From NCBI GenBank assembly GCA_001970955.1, contig MPUH01000799.1, forward strand, positions 1-34,318: 34,318 nt of DNA, written 5' to 3'. The stretch comes from Stentor coeruleus (Eukaryota > Ciliophora > Heterotrichea > Heterotrichida > Stentoridae). The notes beneath the pieces were generated by a model. It saw nothing but the letters and a program-made list of their open reading frames with translations. It was not told the origin of the DNA and did no database searches. The stretch's first letter is position 1. The number at the start of each line of letters is the position of its first letter. Below, piece by piece: positions 20,378-29,946 of this stretch. A program made the position numbers and the translations under genes.

Positions 20378-21420
20378 TATTAAATAATGTTTTTATGTCT
20401 TAGATAGAAAGGTGTGAGATAAAGGATAACATTTCTATTGAAATTCTAAATTTTTTGTATGGAATAAAATTTGTGGATTGAATATTGTAAAGCTTATTAT
20501 GAAAAAGTATGTTTTTAGGAAGAATATATTGAGTTATAGGGTTTATGTATTTTGATATTAATTTGTGTGCTAATTTTTTATATATATAAAGCTATAAAGG
20601 ATTTTAAATAATATTTACATTGAAAAAAAAGTGGCTTTTGATGAATATTATGGTATAAGTTAATAGCTTTAGTATTAGATAATATTTATTGATGAAAACA
20701 TAAAGTTTAATTTGAAATAGGGAATTTAAATGTAAATAATATGCTTTTTGATTAAGAAATTATTTGTAATTATATTAAGACACTATAAGAAATTTAGAAT
20801 TTTTGTTATAAAATTATAATATTTTATACTAAGTCAATAATAATTGGAAAGCAAATCCTGTTACAATTGCTATAGCAAATCAATATTACTACTCAAAGTT
20901 AGCACTTATAGGATGACTGTACTTCTGAAGTAATCAAATCAAAAATAATATAAAGTTTGAGAGTATTGATATAAAAGCATTAATAAAAAGTAACAAAACA
21001 TATTAAAAACTTGTTATAATTTTATCCAATAAATTCTAATTGCCTTTATAAAATTTTCCTACTATAGTATATTTTCACACGCCAATTAATAAACTAAAGC
21101 ATCTATTTCTAAGCATAAACTTTAAATCTTAACATTTATAAAATTATTAGCATAAAAAACCCCAAGTCTTCCTTATATATTTTTCTATAGTCTTCTTATA
21201 GTATTCAAATCAAGCCGAAATCCCTTCATTCAGCAAATTTTCCAAAATATTTAATTTTACTTATCTTTGACCACCTAAATATCCTAATATCCTTAATATC
21301 ATAATCATATCAATTTTTATCTAAAAAAAGGTAAATTTTCTCTATTTTCAAACTTTAAAGCATCCTTCCACATTTTTTCTACCATTTTCTATTGAAATCC
21401 AGCCAGAAAAAGTTGATAAA
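20378..21420. other. AT-rich intergenic region
   Basis: About 1 kb without a gene. The left part (20380-20760) is G-rich and C-poor, the right part (from about 21050) C-rich and G-poor, consistent with a 3' flank followed by a 5' flank, both for plus-strand genes. Confidence 0.5.
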
Positions 21421-22839
21421 ATGGAAAAGAACTATGCCTATTCAGTTCTCGAGTTAATTGGCTGGGGTAAGTTCAATGTCATGATGTTTATTCAATGTGG
21501 CTTGGTAAAACATATATAGTCTTGGAGTACATTTGAAATTTGGTTTGTAAACATGGGATTTGTTATTGAAGGGACAACAGAAGAATGGGAATTGGACACT
21601 TTTACCGCTGGTATCGTTGGGTCATTTATGCAACTTGGGCTTATGTTGGGAAGTTTATTTTGGGGCTATATTGGCAACACATATGGAAGAGTAAAAGCTT
21701 TTAAAACCACTGCAATTGTAGCTTCAGCTGCTAGTGTGTTACTAACTTTCGCCCCAGACCCTTATGTAGTTGGAGCTGGGCTTTTCGCTATGGGTTTCGG
21801 ACTTGCTGGGGAAATCTCCTTAGGCGGAACTGTTTTTTATGAGTACTGCCCACCATCAAAAAGGTATTACATGACCCTTATGTCAGCTTTTTTGAGCTTT
21901 GGGGCTATTGCTGTAACAACAATTGCCTTATTAGTATCCCTTTATAACTCAACAGATTATCATAATTGGAGAATTATTGTTGCTGTAGGTTCAGCTATAG
22001 AAATAATTTCCATGTTCTTCCGTTTTCTCATGCATGAAACCCCAGCTTTTCTTATAACCCAAAATAAACAATCTGCTGCAGATAAAATTCTTAATATTGT
22101 CAGTTTAAAAAATACAGGAAAAGGACTTGCTCAAGTTGATCATGCCTCAGCATCAGTTAATCCAAATGAATTAACACAGGAATTACAAACACATAAAGAA
22201 GACCAAATATCAACAAAACATGCTTTAAGGAAACTGTTTAAAAAACCATTATTAAAGACGACAATAGTCTTAGGATTGGTAACATATATATAGGTTTATA
22301 TGATAACACATTATAGCTTTTCAGGGTTTTTATACTTCATGCCTGAATTTTTGTCTGAGTTTTCTACATCGACAGCATATGCTATAATATTAATTCAACA
22401 ACTTTGTGGAATTCCAGGAGTTATTTTAGGAACATATTTAGTAGAAACTCGCTTGGGTCGTAGACTAACAACGAATATATTCAATATATTATCAGGAGCT
22501 GCAGTAATAGTATTTTGTTTTGGTAGTTCCTTTTGGTTTGTAAACTTTATATAGGTTGTTATAGTCAGTGGGATTATTTTCATGATTGTGTATTTAGCTT
22601 TAAGTTCTATGTTTACTTTAGGCCCTGAGTCATTCCCAACTAGTGTCAGAAGTACTGGGCTGTCTTTAGCAATGGTCTGTGCAAGGTTCGGAGGGATTTT
22701 AAGCCCAATAATCACAGGCTATTTACTAGAAGTACCTAATGGCTTCTATATATCCTTAGCTCTCTTTTGTGGCGCCTATGTCATTGCTGGCTTTCTCATA
22801 CTGTTTCTTGAAGAAACTAAGGGTAAGAAAATAGGTTAA
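21421..22839 (+). CDS. MFS transporter, SVOP/sugar-porter-like (three 15-nt introns)
   Basis: Exons 21421-21504, 21520-22278, 22294-22539 and 22555-22839 give 457 aa. All three introns are phase 0 and each ends in an in-frame TAG, so unspliced sequence looks like three separate fragments. The N-terminus (YSVLELIGWGKFNVMMF) matches the start of SVOP/organic-ion transporters. MFS motif A appears after TM2 as GYIGNTYGRVKAF, and the first half has the EYCPPSKRYYMT loop. The second half has the SVOP-type PESFPTSVRSTGLSLA and RFGGILSPIITGYL. About 12 membrane helices with a central cytosolic loop near residues 205-265 are expected. MFS proteins carry small solutes across membranes by uniport, symport or antiport; the substrate cannot be read. 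The start at 21421 is chosen because exon 1 supplies the missing first helix. Stop is TAA. Confidence 0.9.
21505..21519 (+). other. 15-nt intron 1 of the MFS gene
   Basis: GTAAAACATATATAG, phase 0, A at position 10. Identical in sequence to the intron at 33745-33759 in the unrelated Kelch-like gene. Confidence 0.9.
22279..22293 (+). other. 15-nt intron 2 of the MFS gene
   Basis: GTAACATATATATAG, phase 0, A at position 10; in-frame TAG at its end. Confidence 0.9.
22540..22554 (+). other. 15-nt intron 3 of the MFS gene
   Basis: GTAAACTTTATATAG, phase 0, A at position 10; in-frame TAG at its end. Confidence 0.9.
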
Positions 22840-23584
22840 GATAAACTTTCATTGTAAATATGTATTATATCAAATGAAAAAAATCATTTACTGTAAAAAC
22901 CTACGCATCTCCTTGATCATTTGCATATAAAAACTCATATTTTTCTTATATTTTTACTAAAACCCAGCTTACTTACTATTAATTACATATTTTGGTTCTC
23001 TTTGCTTTCTTCAATACTCATATTCATCCTTTTCCTCCCTTCTATTGTATATAGGGTGTTATGTGAAACTCCAATTCAGGACTTATACTATTAAATATCC
23101 CTTTAAGACCCTTAAAAAAACCTTAATTTGCCTAGCTTTCTTGAAAGCTATACTTCCTCATTAGAAAACTCTAAACAATATATATAACAAAAGCTAGGGT
23201 ATTAGCTACTTTCATATTCCCACATAAATATTTTCCATAAACCTCATGACAATATTTTTTAAATACTCCATATTGATATTTTCTCTTGATTGGGTTTTTT
23301 CTAGCACATCTATTTTTAATTGATATCATTTAATCTTTTAGGGTTTCTTCAAATTAGATATTAGGAGTTTTTGATTAAAAGATTTTTTTAAGTGATTTTA
23401 TAATTGAAGTGTGTTTATTATATGCATTTTAGCTTATAGATTATGATGATAAAATAAATGTTTTTACTATATTACCTTTAAATCAGCATTATTTCATACA
23501 AAAAAAGCATTCATTAAAAAAAATTGTCTTAAAAACCTTCTCTTTCAACAAATATAATCTAAGCTAAACGCTTTACAATATAAT
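22840..23584. other. intergenic region with atypical skew
   Basis: No gene found. Unlike other 3' flanks of plus-strand genes, 22900-23250 is C-rich on the plus strand. It turns G-rich near 23340-23440 and C-rich again before the RPN6 start. The pattern would fit an undetected short transcription unit, but no coding frame supports one. Confidence 0.4.
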
Positions 23585-24829
23585 ATGGAAGAACTCAAGC
23601 GGGCAACTGATCTCAAAGAAACCAACCCAGAAGAAAGTGTGAGTATTCTATCAAGCCTCCTTCAATCTGAGTCTCTTCAAGGGGATTCCAAAGTAAAAGA
23701 GTCCGCAATCCTCCTCCTAGGTAAACTGTATGCTGAACAAGGTCAAAGTTCAGAACTCACAAACCTAATCCAACAAATTCGTCCATTATTTTCTACTTTT
23801 CCCAAAGCTAAAACAGCTAAAATTGTCCGTTCGCTAATAGACTTTTCAGGGTTAATTCCAAATTCTCAAGGTTTACAAATCAAATTATGTGAAGAGACTA
23901 TCAGTTGGTGTCAAGTTGAAAAACGAACTTTTCTTAAACAAAGATTAGAAACTAAACTAGCACAATTGTATATGGAATCTACAAGGTATAAAGAAGCTTT
24001 AGATACATTACAAGGGTTATTAAAAGAAGTAAAAAAGCTTGATGATAAACTACAATTGGTAGAAATACAAGTTATAGAAAGTAAGGTATTTCAAAGATTA
24101 TGTAATATTCCAAGAGCTAAAGCTGCTTTAACAGCTTCAAGAAGTTGTGCTAATTCGATATATTGTCCAGCAGTGTTACAGGCTGATATTGATATGATGT
24201 CAGGAATTTTGAATTGTGAGGAAAGGGATTATAGAACAGGGTATTCGTATTTTTATGAAGCACATGAAGGTTTTAATTCTATTGAAGACCCACGAGCATT
24301 GCAATGCTTAAAATATATGCTTATGAGCAAAATCATGGCTAAAAGACCTGAGGATGTTCATGCCCTTATATCTTCTAAAGGAGGAGTTAAATATATAGGT
24401 CAAGAAATTGACTGTATGCAAGCTGTAGCAAAAGCTCTTGAATTGAGATCTTTGCATGAGTTTCAAAAATGCCTTGAAAATTTTAAACATGAACTTGAAG
24501 GGGATTTTATTGTTAGTAGGCATATACAAGAATTATATGATACTATGCTTGAACAGCATTTAATTAGAATTATTGAACCTTTTAGTAAAGTTGAATTATC
24601 ACATGTGGCTAGTTTGATTGGTTTACCTGAAGATTTAGTAACACAGAAGTTGTCGCAGATGATTTTAGATAAGAAGTTTGAAGGGACTTTGGATCAGGGA
24701 ATTGGTTGCTTGATTGTTTATGATGAACCTCCAACTTCGAAGTTTTATAGTACTTCATTGAAGTATTTAGAGTCGTTGAATACTGTTGTGGATTCGCTGT
24801 TCCAGAAAGCTACAGCTATTAAGAGTTAG
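23585..24829 (+). CDS. PSMD11: 26S proteasome lid subunit RPN6 / PSMD11
   Basis: 414 aa, close to the usual ~420. The N-terminal two thirds are TPR-like helical pairs; the last third is the PCI domain that packs into the lid horseshoe. Family hallmarks seen: RTFLKQRLETKLAQLY, RYKEALDTLQGLLKEVKKLDDK, ARAKAALTASRS-type and NSIYCPAVLQADIDMMSG strings, and GYSYFYEAHEGF. In the PCI part are LYDTMLEQHLIRIIEPFSKV, LSQMILDKKFEGTLDQGIG and the ending TVVDSLFQKA. RPN6 clamps the lid to the 20S core through its contacts with an alpha subunit and the base. Nothing is missing and no intron is needed. The last codons and 3' flank recur after the N at 24950, which is an assembly duplicate, not a second gene. 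Stop is TAG. Confidence 0.96.
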   Translation: MEELKRATDLKETNPEESVSILSSLLQSESLQGDSKVKESAILLLGKLYAEQGQSSELTNLIQQIRPLFSTFPKAKTAKIVRSLIDFSGLIPNSQGLQIKLCEETISWCQVEKRTFLKQRLETKLAQLYMESTRYKEALDTLQGLLKEVKKLDDKLQLVEIQVIESKVFQRLCNIPRAKAALTASRSCANSIYCPAVLQADIDMMSGILNCEERDYRTGYSYFYEAHEGFNSIEDPRALQCLKYMLMSKIMAKRPEDVHALISSKGGVKYIGQEIDCMQAVAKALELRSLHEFQKCLENFKHELEGDFIVSRHIQELYDTMLEQHLIRIIEPFSKVELSHVASLIGLPEDLVTQKLSQMILDKKFEGTLDQGIGCLIVYDEPPTSKFYSTSLKYLESLNTVVDSLFQKATAIKS

Positions 24830-25055
24830 TTATTTGATTTTAAAGATTTTAGATGTGGAGATTGAGATACTCGGGTTGTTGGATATTTTTTTAGGAGGAA
24901 TATAGGATTTTATGATGAGGGTTTAGATAAATATATGGATTTTTTATGTNTTCCAGAAAGCTACAGCTATTAAGAGTTAGTTATTTGATTTTAAAGATTT
25001 TAGATGTGGAGATTGAGATACTCGGGTTGTTGGATATTTTTTTAGGAGGAATATA
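24800..25055. repeat. exact 105-nt duplication around a single N (assembly join)
   Basis: Positions 24800-24904 (end of the RPN6 gene and its 3' flank) are identical to 24951-25055, just after the N at 24950. The unique stretch between them is only 45 nt. This is best read as unmerged contig ends or an alternative allele end, so the 3' flank of RPN6 is uncertain here. Confidence 0.9.
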
Positions 25056-25471
25056 AAGGGAAAATAAGGATTTGCATTGAATATTTAGGTAAGAATATGC
25101 ATAAAATATGCTAATCTTAAGGGTTTTAGTATATTATCAATTTCACGGTCATAATAATTAAGGTATTGAGGAAATGATAGGATATTAGATTAAGTATATA
25201 GAGTTTATTGTATATTTCAGTAATAAGACTAACATAAATTATCATTAATTATTTAATCAATTCTATATAGTTTGCGTAAATTGCATTTCAAGCCAAAATT
25301 AAGTTAAAAAATCTATCAAATAAAGCCTATTTCTATTATGATAATCAACAATTACAAATAATCTCTTATAAAATCTACTGAACCTCAATGGAAAACTTCT
25401 ATCATGAATATCAATAGAAATCTTCATCATGAATATCAAATTATTTAGGACCAAATATAAAGTATATATAT
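25056..25471. other. convergent intergenic region between RPN6 and NUP98
   Basis: No gene. The plus strand is G-rich near RPN6 and turns C-rich from about 25320, the 3' flank of minus-strand NUP98. A short direct repeat ATCATGAATATCAA occurs at about 25402 and 25426. Confidence 0.5.
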
Positions 25472-27925
25472 TTAGAAATGTTTTAATCTAACTACAAGCT
25501 CATAGCTATCATGATCATATGAAATCAGCTCCATATTAGCTTCATGGCACATATTCTTAATCTTCTGTAAGGCAATATCTTCAGTCAAGCTTGTTCTAAA
25601 TTTATACAAAGTGAGTACTGATTGTTTATTAAGTTCCTGACCAATCTCCGGTTTGGGTATATCAGTATTTTCATATCCTCCAACAGTTTTCTGTTCAATC
25701 TTAATAATCCCAGCAACATTAAGTTTAATAACATTAGTTTCGCCTTCAAATACTAGTTTTCCAAACTCATTTTTCACTGTAAAATTCTTAACTTTCTTCA
25801 ATAAACTTACTGGCATCCTAGCCATCTCAGTAATAGACGGTACAGTTGTGTATCCTGGTGCCAATACTGGAAGCATATCATCAGTTGGTAATTCTAAATT
25901 TTCAGCCTTAGTCATAGGTGAGTGTATAACAGTAATTTCTTCATTTTTCATCAAATTTATAGACCTAACAGTTTCATTTTCATCTAAAATCTTCGACTTA
26001 TAAACAAGCTGAAAATCATCAAAATCACTCAAATTCCTTGAAACCTGATACTTTATATCTTTAACCATAGTATTTGGACTAACAGTTAAAACTATACGAA
26101 TTTGATTTGGCGCATGGGCAACAATTTGGATTTCAAACTCATTATCAGGCCTTCTTGCTGTAATCCCAGGGACTTTAAAATACCTATTATTATCTTCATC
26201 TTTATATTCCTCAAGTTTTAAATTAACAAAACTTGGCCTTTTTGCTATAAAAAAAGGTTCAGGTTTTTTTTGACCTAAAATATCAAAACTAGAGTTTGGT
26301 TTAGCATATTTTTTTTCTTGAGAATTTTTCCATTTGTCTGCTATGACTTGAGGATAATTGTTAAGTCTTTTTGGTTTGATGATTCTTTCTACAACACTTG
26401 TTGATTCCCCTGAGATTTGATTTGATAGTCTTTTTGAATATGATTTATTTAGTTCATCTGATAATTGGAGATCACTAAGCCAGCTTAGACCATGAGGATC
26501 TTTATATGCACTATTATAACTATCTGTGAATTGGTTTTGTTGTGGAAAACCTGGGTTTTGAGGTTTAGGGGCAAAAAGAGAATTTTGAGGTTGAGAGGTT
26601 TGGTTGTAAAGCCCAGAAGATGGTTGAGGATTGTTGAAAAGAGATTGAGGGTTTTGAACTGGAGCGCTTTGTGTGGAAAAAAGACTTGGAGCACCTTGGA
26701 ATAATGACCCTCCTTGTGGTGGGTATGACATACTTGGCGCTCCAAGATTCTGCCCTCCAATATTTTGACCTACAAGTCCAGGGTTGCCAAGATTACCAAT
26801 ATTAGGTGTAGATGAAAAAAGTGATCCACTACTTGCTGATGGAAAACTTGCTGTATTAAACAATGAAGGTGCACTAGTTGCTGTTTGGAATAAACCACCT
26901 GTTTTGTTTTCTTGAGGCTTGTTGAATAAAGAATTATTATTCTGAGTAAGTCCAAGATTCAAAGTATTTGAAAATAAACCTGGAGTTGAAGATACAGGAT
27001 TGCTAATTGGCTGAGATGCTCCAGTATTAAAAAGCCCTGGAGTCTGTCCTGGTGCACGCTTTTTATAATCTAATAGTCTAAGTTCTTCTAGTGATTTGTC
27101 TATACATTCAGGCATTGCACAGATGTTTTGAACTGTTATGTTGGCTGTGTCTTCTTTGACTAGAGTTGGCTTGAATTTTATTTGCTGGCTGAAATTGTTA
27201 TTCAAAGCACCAGCACTAGGATTTCCACCAAAGTTTGGACTTGCCCCAAAAAGTCCTCCAGTAGCACCGAAACCAGTATTGCTTGGAGCAGGGTTAGAAA
27301 GTGTTGAGTTTGCAGCCGAGAAATTGTTTCCAGCAGCAAAATTTGGTTGGCTAGGTGCAAAATTTGGCTGAGTAGCTCCAAATGAGGCTGCAGTATTAGA
27401 AAAGCTTCCTGTTGGCTGATTAAAAGATGGATTCGTGCCTTGATATGTATTTCCAGGAGCTTGAAATCCTGGATTTGCCCCTCCAAACCCAGTAGGATTA
27501 CTAAAAGTTTGAGATGGATTTCCGGTAAACAGTCCTGCAGAAAAGTTCGCTGGCTGACCTCCAAAGCTTGGATTTGGATTCATAGAATTTACTGGTGCTG
27601 GATTTCCTCCAAAAGTATTATTTCCAATAAAACCTTGACCACCAGAAAACCCTGGGTTAGGATTTGGGAAATTATTTGGCTGACCTCCAAAGCTGAAAGC
27701 TGATTGACCAGTAAAGGCACTTGGCTGAGGACCGAAATTTGATGATGGAGCTACATTTCCAAAAGTCCTTGTCTGCATATTATTTCCAGCAAAGGTGTTA
27801 TTGCCTGGACCAAATCCACCTTGAAATGGCTGACTTGGAGATGGGTTGAACGCTTGCTGTCCACTACTAAAAGGCCCAGCTGCATTTGGATAACCACTTG
27901 GATTATTTGCTTGAGTTCCCCACAT
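25472..27925 (-). CDS. NUP98: nucleoporin NUP98 with GLEBS motif, ubiquitin-like insert and autopeptidase-type C-terminal domain
   Basis: 817 aa. Residues 1 to about 245 and 290 to about 480 are G/N/P/Q/S-rich with many FG, GLF and SLF repeats (GGLFGAS, GLFN, SLFN, GLFQ) that form the permeability barrier of the nuclear pore. Between them, residues about 249-288 form a GLEBS motif: IKFKPTLVKEDTANITV, then DKSLEELRLLDYKK, matching the metazoan KSLEELRLEDY that binds RAE1/GLE2. Residues about 596-671 look like a ubiquitin-like fold (VSPNTMVKDIKYQV, FQLVYKSKILDENETV, NEEITVI). From about 691 comes the NUP98 C-terminal domain (PGYTTVPSITEMARM, FTVKNEFGKLVFEGETNV). The protein ends RLKHF. In animals the precursor is cut after HF, so this gene encodes only the mature NUP98 length with no NUP96 part. 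The repeats are GLF/SLF, not the NIFN type of the Tetrahymena micronuclear paralogues. Stop is TAA. Confidence 0.95.
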   Translation of the reverse strand: MWGTQANNPSGYPNAAGPFSSGQQAFNPSPSQPFQGGFGPGNNTFAGNNMQTRTFGNVAPSSNFGPQPSAFTGQSAFSFGGQPNNFPNPNPGFSGGQGFIGNNTFGGNPAPVNSMNPNPSFGGQPANFSAGLFTGNPSQTFSNPTGFGGANPGFQAPGNTYQGTNPSFNQPTGSFSNTAASFGATQPNFAPSQPNFAAGNNFSAANSTLSNPAPSNTGFGATGGLFGASPNFGGNPSAGALNNNFSQQIKFKPTLVKEDTANITVQNICAMPECIDKSLEELRLLDYKKRAPGQTPGLFNTGASQPISNPVSSTPGLFSNTLNLGLTQNNNSLFNKPQENKTGGLFQTATSAPSLFNTASFPSASSGSLFSSTPNIGNLGNPGLVGQNIGGQNLGAPSMSYPPQGGSLFQGAPSLFSTQSAPVQNPQSLFNNPQPSSGLYNQTSQPQNSLFAPKPQNPGFPQQNQFTDSYNSAYKDPHGLSWLSDLQLSDELNKSYSKRLSNQISGESTSVVERIIKPKRLNNYPQVIADKWKNSQEKKYAKPNSSFDILGQKKPEPFFIAKRPSFVNLKLEEYKDEDNNRYFKVPGITARRPDNEFEIQIVAHAPNQIRIVLTVSPNTMVKDIKYQVSRNLSDFDDFQLVYKSKILDENETVRSINLMKNEEITVIHSPMTKAENLELPTDDMLPVLAPGYTTVPSITEMARMPVSLLKKVKNFTVKNEFGKLVFEGETNVIKLNVAGIIKIEQKTVGGYENTDIPKPEIGQELNKQSVLTLYKFRTSLTEDIALQKIKNMCHEANMELISYDHDSYELVVRLKHF

Positions 27926-28580
27926 AATTTATTATAATATAATCTGTTAGAAAGATTGTATAATCTAAAAGCACGATTTGATGAATGATTTTAGTAAAAA
28001 TCTATTACTAGCATGAAAATGATCTTTGGCTACTGTGATTAGGTTTTAAATCTTAGATTGTGAAAAAGTTTAGTTTCGTATATTTTCCTATTAAGTATCA
28101 TGTTTAAAATTATATTTGGTCAGAAATTGAGGAAATAGGAAAAATAGGATTTGTATTTATAAAAACTAACAAATTATATATAGGTTATTAAGTTATTGTG
28201 AAGGCTAAGATTTAATGACCTAGTCAATATGCAACTTACTGACTCTAATTATTTCAATAGAAAATTATTATGTAAGATAATCTCAATAACTCATAGAAAT
28301 AACAACAAATTTATCTGGTTGATAAATAAATTGATTATTTGATTTATTGATAAAGATATTTTTAATTATAATTTTCAACAATATCACTTTTTCCAAAACT
28401 AAAATATTATGCATAAAATCTCCCATTTTAATGATAATTTTTCCTATACTAATTATGAGGTATTCTATATATAGGAATTTTTTATACCAAAAGGTTTTTA
28501 TAGCACTAATAATGATGTTAGATAATTAATAATCTTACAACTGCAGCTACAAATGTTAAAGAATATATTGGAAATACTAT
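27926..28580. other. AT-rich region upstream of NUP98
   Basis: No supportable gene. A 60-codon open frame at 28347-28529 has only I, F, L, N and S-rich random-like composition and is not considered coding. Confidence 0.4.
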
Positions 28581-28610
28581 GAATATTGATACTTGGAATT
28601 AAAAAAATTA

Positions 28611-28814
28611 TAATGTGGATTAAGTTTAATATTGATAGATTTTTTAGGGTATGATAAGGTAGCTTATAAGGCTGTGAGAAAATTATGCTTTATTGTATCT
28701 AAGGGAAAAAAAACTTGTAATTCGATGCTTAGAGGAAAAGCTGTTTGGTTAACAAGAGTTGCTCATATTGATCCTGAGATCAATTGTTTGCAAGTTTATA
28801 GAGTTAATTTTTGA
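28611..28814 (+). pseudogene. short orphan coding-like frame, possible relic
   Basis: After the TAA at 28611, a frame stays open to the TGA at 28812-28814 and has protein-like composition rather than that of random AT-rich DNA (GKKTCNSML, GKAVWLTRVAHIDPEINCL). It has no ATG at its start. Just upstream, in another frame (about 28530-28600), a similar sensible stretch occurs (ATNVKEYIGNTMNIDTWN). This may be a gene fragment broken by frameshifts and stops. I cannot assign a family. Confidence 0.25.
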
Positions 28815-29565
28815 AACTACTACTAATTAAAGGAGGAAATTTAAAAGGAAATAGGGTTAAAAGCATTTCATTATATTTGAATTTAAGATATTTAAAGATG
28901 ACTAAGTTTTATGTTAATAAAAAAGAATTTTTATTTATCTTTATATATTATTTTAACATCAAAATTTTATTAAACCTCTTAAATAGTTTTTCCCTTAAAG
29001 TAAAGAAGACACAATATTCTTCTTTTGGTCATTAGTTATTATTTCTAAACAAAGATAGGCTTTCAGCTTACTCTGTAAATGTTGTCAGCACTCTCTAAAT
29101 AATAAAAATGCATAATTGTGTTATTCTTTTAATTGTAAGAAGAAAATATAGCATAGTCTTGGTAATTAAATCGCATTGTAATTCCGAAGCATTCTTTATT
29201 TTAAAATTTAAGGATAATTAATAGTTGACGATTTTTTGTGATTATAATATTTATGCATTTTAATGTAGATAATGGCTGGAACTATTCATTTTTTTAATCT
29301 AAATATACTAATCAGTTAAAGATTACTTAAATAGTTCAGTATAAGCTTTTAGTGCTTAATGGCTTAAAAGTAATTATTGGAATTAAAAATCATGCTAAAT
29401 AATTGTATTTCTTTACTTAAAAATAAATCTATTTATTACAGCAAAAACTATAAAATATTAAAGAAGCTTTATGCTGATTTAATATCCTGATAAAATAAAC
29501 CTTCAAAATTTAAAAAATATTGAACTATTAACTATCTATTATCTAACTAATTATCTCTAGATCTT
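28815..29565. other. AT-rich non-coding region
   Basis: A 74-codon frame at 28811-29035 lacks an ATG start and has random-like composition. Nothing else is seen. Confidence 0.4.
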
Positions 29566-29942
29566 CTAATTCTGACACTCTGGATATCTACTAATCCAAT
29601 TATTATAATTTTGTTCAAAAATATTTTCATCAAATTCAATCATTTTCGAACTATAATTATAAATTGTAACTACATTATTTATACCTATGTAGAGGATACC
29701 TGAATATAGCATACCTGTGTAGATGATATCACCTGTGTAGAGGATACTAACTGTGTAGAGGATACCTGAATATAGCATATCTGTGTAGAGGATACCTGAA
29801 TATAGCATATCTGTGTAGAGGATACCTGAATATAGCATACCTGTGTAAAAGATACCTAAATACAACATACCAGCTTTGTAGATAATACTATCTTTATAGA
29901 TAATACGATCTTTATAGATAATACCTTCTTAATTCTTACGAT
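29566..29942 (-). repeat. in-frame 30-nt minisatellite plus 18-nt repeats downstream of the B-box-like gene
   Basis: Read on the minus strand, about 29690-29868 consists of degenerate 30-nt units that translate as the ten-residue unit MLYSGILYTD (variants MLYLGIFYTG, MLYSGILYIG). It is preceded at about 29878-29924 by roughly three 18-nt units encoding IIYKD(R/S). The frame stays open from about 29924 to the TAG at 29566, ending with a non-repetitive, protein-like tail (KMIEFDENIFEQNYNNW). It is in the same frame as the B-box-like gene, which stops at 29947, and may be its true C-terminus. Confidence 0.8.
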
Positions 29943-29946
29943 CTGC

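Noticed and set aside
24951..25055. Second copy of the RPN6 gene end
   Set aside because: It is an exact duplicate directly after an N and is explained by an unmerged assembly join.
27202..27703. Minus and plus frames of 77-120 aa in the NUP98 FG region
   Set aside because: Out-of-frame readings of the low-complexity FG repeats.
28347..28529. 60-aa open frame
   Set aside because: Composition is that of random AT-rich sequence and there is no supporting context.
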